DNA of 34,098 nt, taken from Zoogloea sp. Lineage in GTDB: Bacteria; Pseudomonadota; Gammaproteobacteria; Burkholderiales; Rhodocyclaceae. The DNA lies in the NCBI RefSeq assembly GCF_017302315.1, contig NZ_JAFLDT010000045.1, positions 1 through 34,098 on the forward strand, given 5' to 3'. Shown here one piece after another: positions 23,505 through 31,900 of this stretch (the stretch's first letter is position 1; each line of letters begins with the position of its first letter). The position numbers were made by a program, and so were the translations under genes. The notes under the pieces were generated by a model. The model had not been told where the DNA came from. It worked only from the letters and a program-made list of their open reading frames with translations, and ran no database searches.

Positions 23505-24699
23505 GCCTCGTCGGCGTCAGGCCGGCCTGAGCATCGTCGAGATGATGGTGGGCATGGTCATTGGCCTGATCGCGAGTCTGGTGATCATGCAGAGCTTTTC
23601 GTCGAGTGAGGCCTATCGTCGAAATATCTCCGGGTCGGGAGATGCACTGCAGTCGGCGGCAATCGCTGCGCAGCGGCTTGATCTGATCATCCAGGAGGGC
23701 GGTTCCGGGCTTGCGCGCGGAGGGCAGTGGGTATGGGGGTGCAGGCTCCTCGCCAGTTTTTCCGGCAATGTGGTGCTCCCCAGTGCGTCGGCCTATCCCA
23801 GTCCCTTTGCCTCCGTGCCCCAGACCCTGCGAGCAGTACCGGCGGCCATCATTGATGGCGGGGACAAGTCGGATGTGATCATCACGATGGCGGGAGACTC
23901 CGCTTCGGGCAACAAGGGCCTGGCCTTTTCGTCCGCTACCGGCGATTCCATGGTGGTGCAGACACCGACGATCGGGATGATTCTGAAAACGTCCGCCGCG
24001 GCGGCCGCTTACGATCTGCTTCTTGCGGTGCCGCGCAAGATTGCCGACGATCCGGGCGACTGCCGGGTTGTGCAGGCGGCGAAGACCATGACCGCGCCCG
24101 TGATGACGGCCGATGCCTCCTTGGGCCTTAAGGTTGCCACATTCAGCAAGCTGGTTCCCTTGAATACCCTGACTTACGGAACGATTGAGTCTTCCATTTA
24201 CGAGAAGTCGCCGGCCGCTTTCCATCTTGGGCTCAGGGACAATCCGAATTTCACGATGCTGGGAGTCAATAGTGACAGCGAATTGCTCCAGTACGATCTG
24301 CTCAAGCGCTTTGACACTCAGGTGGTCGGGGAGAACATCTTCCTGATCAAGGCCCGCTACGGGCTTGATAACGGTGTTGGTGGTGATATCAACGACAACG
24401 CGGTTGATGAATGGGTGTCCCCCTCAGAGTCGGGATGGACTCTGGCCGACCTGATGGATGGCAAGTTGGCGACCCAGCAGCGCATTGGGTATGTCAAGGC
24501 GATCCGCATTGCGATGGTGGTGCGCTCATCGCAACCGATCGCCAGCGATGCCCCCATGACGAGCATCAAGCTGTTCCAGGATCTGGCGTCTGCCCGGCAA
24601 TTCAGCCGGACCTTGACCTCCGATGAGCAGCGTTACCAGTACCAGGCTTACGAATGGGTGATTCCGCTCCGGAACATGAGAACACCCCCGAATATCTGA
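23479..24699 (+). CDS. pilW: Minor pilin PilW
   Basis: 406 residues from ATG 23479, inside the end of pilV, with GGAG three bases upstream. The leader ends ...RRRQAG and is followed by LSIVEMMVGMVIGLIASLVI, a prepilin site with Glu5. The large C-terminal domain is typical of PilW, with the late motif YVKAIRIAMVVRSS. It is a minor pilin of the tip complex that works with PilX and PilY1. The 26-base overlap with pilV and 18-base gap to pilX fit strict co-expression. Confidence 0.9.
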   Translation: MSPKQCCFEPRRRQAGLSIVEMMVGMVIGLIASLVIMQSFSSSEAYRRNISGSGDALQSAAIAAQRLDLIIQEGGSGLARGGQWVWGCRLLASFSGNVVLPSASAYPSPFASVPQTLRAVPAAIIDGGDKSDVIITMAGDSASGNKGLAFSSATGDSMVVQTPTIGMILKTSAAAAAYDLLLAVPRKIADDPGDCRVVQAAKTMTAPVMTADASLGLKVATFSKLVPLNTLTYGTIESSIYEKSPAAFHLGLRDNPNFTMLGVNSDSELLQYDLLKRFDTQVVGENIFLIKARYGLDNGVGGDINDNAVDEWVSPSESGWTLADLMDGKLATQQRIGYVKAIRIAMVVRSSQPIASDAPMTSIKLFQDLASARQFSRTLTSDEQRYQYQAYEWVIPLRNMRTPPNI

Positions 24700-24717
24700 T
24701 TTGCGTGTGGATCCCGA

Positions 24718-25359
24718 ATGTCCTCGAAAATGCGACACCTTGGTTCTGGACGGCAACGCGGCGTGGTGCTTGCCGTGGTGCTGGTGGTGCTGGTCGTCAT
24801 GATGCTCGGCTCGGTGTCCTTGCTGAACTCTGTCGACACCTCGGCCCTGCTGTCCGGGAACATCGGTTTCAAGCGTGATTCGATCAACAGCGCCGGCGGG
24901 GGCCTCAACAAGGCTTTCGAAGCCATGAAGTCGGCAAATTTCCAGAAGTATCAGGATTCTGTCGCCGGTTGCCCGCCACCAGCAGCTACCGGCACTGCAT
25001 GCACGGCCGCCGGGGAATGGGCGAAGCTGAACTTTTATCCACGCATCCTGGAGACGGATGAAAACGGGATTCCCCTGATCATCAAGAACAAGACCCAGTT
25101 CGACGCAAAATTCAAGATCGCGCCAGTCAAGGCCAACGGAAATGAAATGCGCTTCCTGATCGAGCGCATGTGTGAAACCTATGGCCCGTCCAGCAAGGTG
25201 ACCTGCGTGCTCTCCACCGAATCACCGCTTGGGGGGGACAAGTGGGCAGACAAGCCGGGCTCGACGGCCTCGCCGGTCTATCGGGTCACGGTACGCACGG
25301 ATGGCGTGCGCAATAGCCAGACCTATGTCCAGTGGAATGTGACTTTCCTGGGTGAGTGA
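24718..25359 (+). CDS. pilX: Minor pilin PilX
   Basis: 213 residues. The start MSSKMRHLGSGRQRGVVLAV is followed by a long hydrophobic helix (VVLVVLVVMMLGSVSLLNS), as in the PilX/PilX_N family. PilX proteins keep the helix but often lack the standard Glu5, and none is seen here. The later part contains IERMCETYG and a YRVTVRTDGVRNSQTYVQ strand typical of the C-terminus. A second ATG at 24730 is a possible start. It lies in the pilin operon, ending three bases into a GTGA overlap that could alternatively start pilY1. Confidence 0.88.
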   Translation: MSSKMRHLGSGRQRGVVLAVVLVVLVVMMLGSVSLLNSVDTSALLSGNIGFKRDSINSAGGGLNKAFEAMKSANFQKYQDSVAGCPPPAATGTACTAAGEWAKLNFYPRILETDENGIPLIIKNKTQFDAKFKIAPVKANGNEMRFLIERMCETYGPSSKVTCVLSTESPLGGDKWADKPGSTASPVYRVTVRTDGVRNSQTYVQWNVTFLGE

Positions 25360-25388
25360 TATTGAATACCTTCTGGGGATATGACGAA

Positions 25389-28300
25389 ATGAACGCATCC
25401 ACGACCCGGTCCGAGGTGTTGTCCCCTCGCTGGAAGTTCTTTTCCAGGCAGTTGATTGTTGCGGTAGCGGCATGGCACGCAATGCTGCCGGTGGTCCATT
25501 CCGCCGAGACCGCGTTGGCCGACGTGCCCATGACCGCCAGTAATGAGGGGGTGCCGGCCAACGTGATGCTGGCGCTGTCGGTGGAGTTCCCCACGGCCCA
25601 GAGCCATGCCAACTTCAGCATCGGTGGGACGAGCGGTATTCCTGCGCTGCCGGCCAATTCGACCTCCGACCCCTATTTTGAGCCCTCCAGAAAGTATCTG
25701 GGCTACTTCGATCCCACCCGTTGTTACATCTACACCGGTTCGAGTACCAGCGGCTACTTCTACACCTCGGACAACGCCCAGGGGGCCAACTACACCTGTT
25801 CCGGCGAGTGGTCTGGAAATTACCTCAACTGGGCGACGATGCACGTTATTGATCTGTTTCGCTGGGGGATGACGGGCGGCGCGCGAGACGAGGATCTGCC
25901 GTCGGATTTTTCTGCCGGCAGTCCTACGGGACACACCATTCTAAAAAAGGCCTGGTCGAATGGGCAGGGGGGAAAGAGCAACTTCCCGGATAAATCCCTG
26001 AAGTCAGCCTACATATCGCAATACACACCCATTGCCCCTAACGGAACGAAGAACCTGGTGGGTACCGTATTCAACAAGGGGATCAATATCGAGTTCACCT
26101 TCAGTGACAACGATTCTTCGGGTGGAATCAGCGCGGGGAGCTATCAGGTCCGGGTGCAGGTGTGTCGGGGCAACGACACGACAAAGCACGAGTACGCCGA
26201 TCAATCGTATTGCCAGAAATACGAGAATGAGGCCAAGACCAAGCGCGTTTATAAGCCGGTGGGCCTGATCCAGAAGAACATCGAGCGGATGCGTTTTGGC
26301 GCGGTGGGTTATCACAACCTGAACAACCAGACTTATGGCTCAGATACGCAGTTGAAGGCGTGGGATGGTGGCGTTCTGAAGGCCCAGATCCGTGACACAA
26401 GGGATGAAATCCTTGAGACCGGCGCTTTCCTTTCTGACCCTTTCCCCTCCGACCGGGGAGGGGATGGAGAGGTTTCCCGGACTGGCGCGATCAACTACCT
26501 GAACTTGTTCGGTTACAAGGCCAAGAGCTACAAGCGCTATGACAACGTGAGCGAAATGTACGCTGTTGCCTTGCGCTACCTGTTGGGTCCGTCCGGAATC
26601 GGGCATGTGCCGAGTTATTCGGTGATACCGTCCGGTGTAACAACTACCCAGCGGGTGGAAATCAAGGATGACTTTCCCGTCATCACCAACTGGCTTGATC
26701 CTGTCCTGCCTGCATCCCATGGGGGAAGTTGCCAGAAGCAGTTCATCATCGGCATTGGAGATACCAACACCTGCGGTGACCAGTGCGACAACAACCTTTC
26801 GGGGAGTGGCTACACCATGGACTCCCTGGTCGCAGGGGAGCGTTTTGCCGGCCTGACCGTCAAGGACTGGACGAAGAAGATCACCGGCTACAACTTGTCC
26901 AATGACTACATTTCCGGCATGGCCTATGCCGCCAACACCGCATCATTGCGCTCAGACTTTCCCGAATCCCGTATCAAGACCTTTTGGGTGGATGCCCTGG
27001 AGTATTCCACCATGGCGGCCAACAATCAGTACTTCAAGGCGGCTAAGTACGGTGGCTTTACCGACAAGGATGGCGACGGCGTCCCTGATGCCGGCGAGTG
27101 GGATGCGCTTGGACAGACCTACAAGGGCACTGCGCTCCCGGATACCTACTTTCCGGCATCCGATCCGGATCGCCTTCTGTCCGGTTTGAATTCGGCCTTC
27201 AATCAGATCAACTCCTTGATTGCCTCGGGAAGCGGCGTGGGTGCGACGGGGTCGGTGATTTCCGACAGCCTGGCTGCGGATGGCTTCTTCCAGACTACCT
27301 ATAGCTCCCTGTATTGGTCCGGTGATCTCAAAGGCCTGAAGATAGACTCGATTGATGTTGCTACCGGTGACATCAATACGTCCCAAGTCTGGAGCGCCGC
27401 CGCAAAACTTGATTCAATGGTGAGTGGTTCCGGTTGGGACTCGACTCGCAAGGTGGTGACCTTGACGCCCAAGGACGGCACTCTCAAAGGTGTTCCCTTC
27501 CGGCTAGCCAATCTGTCTGAGGCCCAGAAGACCGCCCTGGGCTCCTCTTCAGAACAGGGAAACGTGCTGAACTACCTCCGGGGTGATACCACCAACCAAT
27601 CCACCCTCACTGCACGCAAGGCTTATCGTTACCGGGCGTCGGCACTCGGTGACATCGTGGATTCCGGTGCCCTTTACGTCGGCCCGCCGAACCAGGACTA
27701 TTCGGATGCCTACAACCCGGGTTACTCCACATTCAAGGCCAACAAGGCGTCGCGCAAACCGGTGGTCTACGTGGGTGCCAATGACGGGATGTTCCATGCT
27801 TTCGATGCGCAATTGGTGGCGTCGGGGGGCAAGGAGCTGTTTGCCGTGGTTCCCAACGCAGCTTTTCTTGGCCCAGACGAAAAACCTGGAGAGAGCGGCC
27901 TTAGGGCGCTGAGCGACAAGTCCTATCTACACCGTTACTACGTGAACGCAACGCCCTTCTCCCGGGATGTGGACTTCAAACGGGCCGGCGGGACGATAGA
28001 GTCAAACGCGGCCTCCCACGACTGGAGAACCTTGCTGGTTTTTGGGTTGGGCAAGGGTGGTAGAAGTTACGTTGCCCTGGATATCACCGACACCCCGACG
28101 GCCTCGGCGACCGAAACAGACATCGCCGGCAAGGTACTTTGGGAGTTCACCCACGAGGACATGGGCTTCAGCTATGGCCGCGCCAGCATTATCAAGACCC
28201 GCAAGTGGGGTTGGGTGGTCATCATTGCCGGCGGCTACAACAACATCCTGGGGACGAGCAAGACCAGTGTTCCGGGCAAAGGCGTGCTGTTTGTGCTTGA

Positions 28301-29201
28301 TCCCAAGACCGGTACCCTTTTGCAGAAGATTTACACCAGCGAGGGCACTGCAGCAAATCCCGCGGGGCTCGCCCATATGACCGGGTATGTTCTGGACTAC
28401 GGGGACATGACCGTTGACTATGTCTATGCGGGCGACCTGCTGGGTAACATGTGGCGTTTTGACTTCTCCAGCGCCACCAGCGACGTCCCCAACCCGACCA
28501 CGCCGATTCTCCACCTGCGGGATTCGCTGGGTAAGGCCCAGCCAGTCACAACCGAACCTCGGGTTGATCCGGGGCCTGATCTGGTCCGTTACCTGTTTGT
28601 CGGAACAGGCAAGCTCTTGCACACCAACGACCGGAACAACACGCAGCAACAGACCTTCTACGCTCTGCGGGATGGCACGGCGTCGGATCCCTATTCGTCG
28701 GCTACGGGTGCTGCCAACCCCCTTCCGAGCGGGGTGACCTTCCCGGTGAAGCGGAGCAACATGGTGCAGGTGAATAGCCTGATCGAAGGTGTCGTGCAGG
28801 ATTCGTCCAAGCCGATGGGCTGGTTCTATGACCTGACCGGCCTCCGGGGCACCCTAGCCGAGCAGGTGGTGATTAATCCGCAAGTCAACGAAGGGGTCGT
28901 GTCCTGGATCGGTACCCTGATGAACCAGGACAAGTGCAACCCCGGCGGCGAGAGTGCGGCCTATGCTGTCAAATATGGCTCAGCCAAGACGACGTTTGCC
29001 CAGATCGTGAACAACGTCAGGGTGCCGATTGCCTTTGTGACCCAGAGCTCTGGCTTGGTAGGTTCCAAGCTGGTTCGTTATGGTTCTTCGATCCGTTTGC
29101 TGGGTTCTGACGGAAAAGCGGGTGGGCCGGGATTTGTGGGCAGTCAGGTTGGTGGCACCAGCGATCCCCGTGTTCTCAATTGGCGGATCATCGGGCAGTA
29201 G
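25389..29201 (+). CDS. pilY1: Type IV pilus tip-associated protein PilY1
   Basis: 1270 residues from ATG 25389. That start yields a signal peptide (basic start, FFSRQLIVAVAAWHAMLPVV, then AETA); a GTG at 25356 overlapping the pilX stop would only lengthen it. The N-terminal part opens with NVMLALSVEFPTAQSHANF and has no metal-binding DxSxS, so it is not a standard von Willebrand A domain. A calcium-loop motif DKDGDGVPD sits at 559-567. The C-terminal beta-propeller (about 780-1150) includes KPVVYVGANDGMFHAFDA and VDYVYAGDLLGNMWRFD. The canonical calcium loop before YAGD seems to lack its first two ligands. PilY1 caps the pilus with the minor pilins and mediates adhesion and retraction control. 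Confidence 0.93.
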   Translation: MNASTTRSEVLSPRWKFFSRQLIVAVAAWHAMLPVVHSAETALADVPMTASNEGVPANVMLALSVEFPTAQSHANFSIGGTSGIPALPANSTSDPYFEPSRKYLGYFDPTRCYIYTGSSTSGYFYTSDNAQGANYTCSGEWSGNYLNWATMHVIDLFRWGMTGGARDEDLPSDFSAGSPTGHTILKKAWSNGQGGKSNFPDKSLKSAYISQYTPIAPNGTKNLVGTVFNKGINIEFTFSDNDSSGGISAGSYQVRVQVCRGNDTTKHEYADQSYCQKYENEAKTKRVYKPVGLIQKNIERMRFGAVGYHNLNNQTYGSDTQLKAWDGGVLKAQIRDTRDEILETGAFLSDPFPSDRGGDGEVSRTGAINYLNLFGYKAKSYKRYDNVSEMYAVALRYLLGPSGIGHVPSYSVIPSGVTTTQRVEIKDDFPVITNWLDPVLPASHGGSCQKQFIIGIGDTNTCGDQCDNNLSGSGYTMDSLVAGERFAGLTVKDWTKKITGYNLSNDYISGMAYAANTASLRSDFPESRIKTFWVDALEYSTMAANNQYFKAAKYGGFTDKDGDGVPDAGEWDALGQTYKGTALPDTYFPASDPDRLLSGLNSAFNQINSLIASGSGVGATGSVISDSLAADGFFQTTYSSLYWSGDLKGLKIDSIDVATGDINTSQVWSAAAKLDSMVSGSGWDSTRKVVTLTPKDGTLKGVPFRLANLSEAQKTALGSSSEQGNVLNYLRGDTTNQSTLTARKAYRYRASALGDIVDSGALYVGPPNQDYSDAYNPGYSTFKANKASRKPVVYVGANDGMFHAFDAQLVASGGKELFAVVPNAAFLGPDEKPGESGLRALSDKSYLHRYYVNATPFSRDVDFKRAGGTIESNAASHDWRTLLVFGLGKGGRSYVALDITDTPTASATETDIAGKVLWEFTHEDMGFSYGRASIIKTRKWGWVVIIAGGYNNILGTSKTSVPGKGVLFVLDPKTGTLLQKIYTSEGTAANPAGLAHMTGYVLDYGDMTVDYVYAGDLLGNMWRFDFSSATSDVPNPTTPILHLRDSLGKAQPVTTEPRVDPGPDLVRYLFVGTGKLLHTNDRNNTQQQTFYALRDGTASDPYSSATGAANPLPSGVTFPVKRSNMVQVNSLIEGVVQDSSKPMGWFYDLTGLRGTLAEQVVINPQVNEGVVSWIGTLMNQDKCNPGGESAAYAVKYGSAKTTFAQIVNNVRVPIAFVTQSSGLVGSKLVRYGSSIRLLGSDGKAGGPGFVGSQVGGTSDPRVLNWRIIGQ

Positions 29202-29210
29202 GTTGGTGGT

Positions 29211-29240
29211 CTCTCCTCGGTCATGGTTGCATGAGGAGAG
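29211..29240 (+). other. Hairpin after pilY1 overlapping the tRNA promoter
   Basis: CTCTCCTC (29211-29218) pairs with GAGGAGAG (29233-29240) around a 14-base loop, nine bases after the pilY1 stop. No T-tract follows. The tRNA -35 hexamer lies in the loop and the start of its spacer in the right arm, so one segment may act on both transcripts. Confidence 0.4.
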
Positions 29241-29255
29241 GGGCGCATGTAGAAT
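29227..29255 (+). promoter_or_regulatory. Sigma-70 promoter of the tRNA-Thr gene
   Basis: TTGCAT (29227-29232) and TAGAAT (29250-29255) are separated by exactly 17 bases, 16 bases upstream of the tRNA. A GCGGG stretch follows the -10, consistent with a GC-rich discriminator of stable-RNA promoters. Confidence 0.7.
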
Positions 29256-29270
29256 AGCGGGCTGTTGTTA

Positions 29271-29346
29271 GCCGCTGTAGCTCAGTCGGTAGAGCAGCGC
29301 ATTCGTAATGCGAAGGTCACCAGTTCGATTCCGGTCAGCGGCACCA
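29271..29346 (+). tRNA. tRNA-Thr (anticodon CGT)
   Basis: 76 bases with all four arms. The acceptor stem GCCGCTG pairs with CAGCGGC, the D arm is GCTC/GAGC, the anticodon loop is TTCGTAA, reading CGT (codon ACG), and the T loop is TTCGATT. CCA is encoded. The T stem (ACCAG with CCGGT) has one A-C mismatch and the top of the anticodon stem a G-A pair. It has its own promoter and lies in a 272-base gap between pilY1 and the convergent transaldolase gene. Confidence 0.95.
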
Positions 29347-29354
29347 ACCGAAAC

Positions 29355-29399
29355 AAAATGCAAAAGGCCAACCCTCAGAGGTTGGCCTTTTGCATTTTT
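29355..29399. terminator. Symmetric terminator shared by tRNA-Thr and transaldolase
   Basis: A perfect 19-bp stem (29355-29373 with 29380-29398) around a six-base loop. The outer stem is A4 on one side and T4-T5 on the other, so it makes a T-tract in both directions. It ends the tRNA transcript rightward and the tal transcript leftward. Confidence 0.95.
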
Positions 29400-29473
29400 A
29401 GCTGACGATCAGATCGGGGATGGGGCAGTGTTTGTTGCCCCCTCCATTCCGGCGTAGGGGCAACCGTGATCAA

Positions 29474-30553
29474 TCAGGCCGTGAGCTCGAGCAGCTTGCC
29501 GAAGGCGCTGGCAAATTGGGCCAGGCCTTCCTGCTGGAGCCGCTCGCCCAGTACATCGAGATCAATCCCCAGCTTGCCAAGCGCTGCGATGTGGGCTGCC
29601 GAGGCCTCCACTTCCGCACCGATGCTGTTGCCCGTGACCTGGCCGTGGTCGACAAAGGCCGCCAGGGTGGCGTCGGGCAGGGTGTTGACGGTTTCCGGTC
29701 CGATGAGGGGTTCGACGTACATCAGGTCGGGGTAGGCCGGGTTCTTGGTGCCGGTGCTGGCCCACAGCATGCTCTGGGGGCGTGCGCCACGGGCGGCGAG
29801 GGCGGCAAAACCGGCGCCATGGAAGCGGGCCAGGTAGTGCTGATAGGCCTGACGGGCGAGGGCAACGCCAGCCTTGCCGCGCAGGGCCAGGGCGGCGTCA
29901 CTGCCCATGTCCTCGAGCAGTTTGTCCACCAGGGTTTCCCAGCGGGACAGGAACACGCTGGCGACCGAACGCACCCTGCTCACATCACCACCCCTGGCGG
30001 CCAGGGCTTCCAGGCCACGCTGGTAGGCGCCGGCCACGGCATCCACATGGGCAAGGGAAAACATCAGGGTGACGTTGAGGCTGAGTCCTTCGCCGGTCAG
30101 GGTCTCAATGGCCCGGATGCCGGCCGCGGTGGCGGGGATCTTCACCAGCAGGTTGTCCCGGGCCACGGCGGCGCGCAGGCGGCGGGCGGCGGCGGCGGTG
30201 CCGGCTTCATCGTCGGCGAGGGCCGGCGAGACTTCGAGGCTCACGTAGCCGGCGTCGCCCTGGCTGGCATCGAATACCGGCCGGATCACGTCGCAGGCGC
30301 GCTGGACGTCTTCAATGACCAGGCGTTCGTAGCGCTGCTCGGCGCTCAGGTTCTCGCCGCGCATGGCGTCCAGTGCCGGGCGGTAGTCTTTTCCCTCGGC
30401 GATGGCCTTGTGGAAGATCGCCGGGTTGGTGGTCACGCCGGCCACGCCCTGCTCGATATGCCGGGCAAGGTGACCTTCATTGATCAGGGAACGGGAAAGG
30501 TTGTCGAGCCAGATTTGCTGGCCGGCAGCGCGAGCGGCTTGGATCGGATTCAT
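29474..30553 (-). CDS. tal: Transaldolase
   Basis: 359 residues, the length of the Tal type found in many betaproteobacteria. Near the N-terminus are IWLDNLSR and the signature GVTTNPAIFHKAI. YVSLEVSP and LLVKIPAT follow, with the Schiff-base lysine at 138. The C-terminal part has LWASTGTKNPAYPD and VTGNSIGAE. It transfers dihydroxyacetone between sugar phosphates in the non-oxidative pentose phosphate pathway, in the cytoplasm. It lies 81 bases downstream of gspN on the same strand, but the role is unrelated and it may have its own promoter. The start has only a weak ribosome site. Confidence 0.95.
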   Translation of the reverse strand: MNPIQAARAAGQQIWLDNLSRSLINEGHLARHIEQGVAGVTTNPAIFHKAIAEGKDYRPALDAMRGENLSAEQRYERLVIEDVQRACDVIRPVFDASQGDAGYVSLEVSPALADDEAGTAAAARRLRAAVARDNLLVKIPATAAGIRAIETLTGEGLSLNVTLMFSLAHVDAVAGAYQRGLEALAARGGDVSRVRSVASVFLSRWETLVDKLLEDMGSDAALALRGKAGVALARQAYQHYLARFHGAGFAALAARGARPQSMLWASTGTKNPAYPDLMYVEPLIGPETVNTLPDATLAAFVDHGQVTGNSIGAEVEASAAHIAALGKLGIDLDVLGERLQQEGLAQFASAFGKLLELTA

Positions 30554-30634
30554 GGACGAATAACCTGGATGCGATGAGAGGTGGAATTAATCTGACATTC
30601 TGGCGGAATCAGCCGGGGGATGAAAGGAAGTTTG

Positions 30635-31387
30635 TCAGTGGGGCGGCCACTGGATTTCGAACTGACCAGGCTGGCCGGTGGGCCGGGCGGCACCGGCGGC
30701 GATCGACGGCAGACGATTGAGGAACTCGGGTTCTCCCTTGATGCTGCCTTTGAAGCTGGGCGTGCGGCCTGGTGCAGCCTCGCCGCTGCCGTTGGCAATC
30801 ACGTCGCCGGCAAGGGTGCGCAGCGTGTAGCGGAAGCGTCCTTCCCTGGCCGTGAGCTGAATCTCGTAGTCGCCGAACCGGCGCCCGGGGAAGAGCGCAG
30901 CGCGGGCGCCGCGCCATAGCAAGCGGGCTTCACCGCTGCAGGTGCCGGTGAGGGTGCAGTGCCAGACCGGGGCCGTTATGCTCAGGTCACCTTGCCAGCC
31001 AGCCCGGGCAACCGGGTTGGGGATCGGCATGAGGGCGGCGTCGGCGGGGGCGTGGAGCGTCAGCTCGGTCACATCCAGCCCCGAGATGCCGGCCTCGATG
31101 CGTCCGATCGGCGTGCCACTGCTGGAGAAGGTCCAAGCCGCCGCGAGCCGTGTGAGGGCACCCATGTCAAAATCCCAGGCTACGGGCAACCAGGGCGACA
31201 GGCTACGACCGCTTGCGTCACGGCTCGCCAGGATGCCACGGCCCTGCCACAAGGTGCCTTCGGCGCGTTGCAGACGCAGACCCTCGGCGGTGAAGTGGGC
31301 CAGCAAACCATCCACCAGGCTGGCCGGGGCCTTGACCACCACAAAGCCCAGGCCCATGGCCAGCAGGAGAAGCAGCTTTCTCAGCAT
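30635..31387 (-). CDS. gspN: Type II secretion protein GspN
   Basis: 250 residues with a single N-terminal hydrophobic segment (LRKLLLLLAMGLGFVVVKAP), then a periplasmic domain with the GspN motifs LQRAEGTLWQGRG, LPVAWDF and CSGEARLLWRG. It ends FEIQWPPH. GspN is an accessory, not universally required, inner-membrane component of the type II secretion machine. Its gene follows gspM by six bases and closes the gspK-L-M-N run. The family is poorly conserved, so I rely on both sequence and place. Confidence 0.85.
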   Translation of the reverse strand: MLRKLLLLLAMGLGFVVVKAPASLVDGLLAHFTAEGLRLQRAEGTLWQGRGILASRDASGRSLSPWLPVAWDFDMGALTRLAAAWTFSSSGTPIGRIEAGISGLDVTELTLHAPADAALMPIPNPVARAGWQGDLSITAPVWHCTLTGTCSGEARLLWRGARAALFPGRRFGDYEIQLTAREGRFRYTLRTLAGDVIANGSGEAAPGRTPSFKGSIKGEPEFLNRLPSIAAGAARPTGQPGQFEIQWPPH

Positions 31388-31393
31388 CGCCGC

Positions 31394-31900
31394 TCAGGGG
31401 CTTGTCGGGCTGGCCAGCACCGCATCCACGCTGGCCAGGCTGCCCTGGCGCTGGATCTCCATCCGCAGCACGCGCAGGCCCTGGTCTTTCTGGAGGGTGG
31501 CAAGCCAGGCCACCAATGCATCGAAGGGGGCCTGTCCCTTCAGGTGCAGGCCTTCGCCGCCGCCCTGTACGCCAATCTCCAGACCGCGGCTCTTCGCCGA
31601 CGCCTGAACCGCTGCAAGCAGGGCGGGGCCGTCGGGTCGGGCGGTTTGGGGCGCGGCGCGCAGGCGGCTGATCTCGGTGGCGGCCTCCTGGACCTGGTTC
31701 AGGCTGGCTTCGGCGCGAGGCAGCCTGCGTGCCAGGCGTTGCCCTTCCGCGCGGCTCCAGTCGAGCAGGCTGACGGCAGCACCAATTGCCACGACAGTGG
31801 CGGCGATCAGCACCAGACGCTGCTCCCGCTGACTGATGGCCTGCCAGCGGCTGTGGAGAGCGGCGATCGGGCCGGATATGGCTTTGCGGGGGGTGCTCAT
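31394..31900 (-). CDS. gspM: Type II secretion protein GspM
   Basis: 168 residues. A basic cytoplasmic start with the REQRLVLIAA motif leads into one membrane helix (about 29-47), then a coiled-coil-like stretch and a C-terminal ferredoxin-like domain (FDALVAWLATLQKDQGLRVL). GspM pairs with GspL in the inner-membrane platform that holds the secretion ATPase. It overlaps gspL by four bases (ATGA), so translation is coupled. Length fits the family. Confidence 0.88.
   Translation of the reverse strand: MSTPRKAISGPIAALHSRWQAISQREQRLVLIAATVVAIGAAVSLLDWSRAEGQRLARRLPRAEASLNQVQEAATEISRLRAAPQTARPDGPALLAAVQASAKSRGLEIGVQGGGEGLHLKGQAPFDALVAWLATLQKDQGLRVLRMEIQRQGSLASVDAVLASPTSP

Noticed and set aside
29420-30577. 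A 385-codon frame antisense to transaldolase
   Set aside because: Gly/Val/Gln-rich shadow of a high-GC gene; the transaldolase frame has full family motifs.
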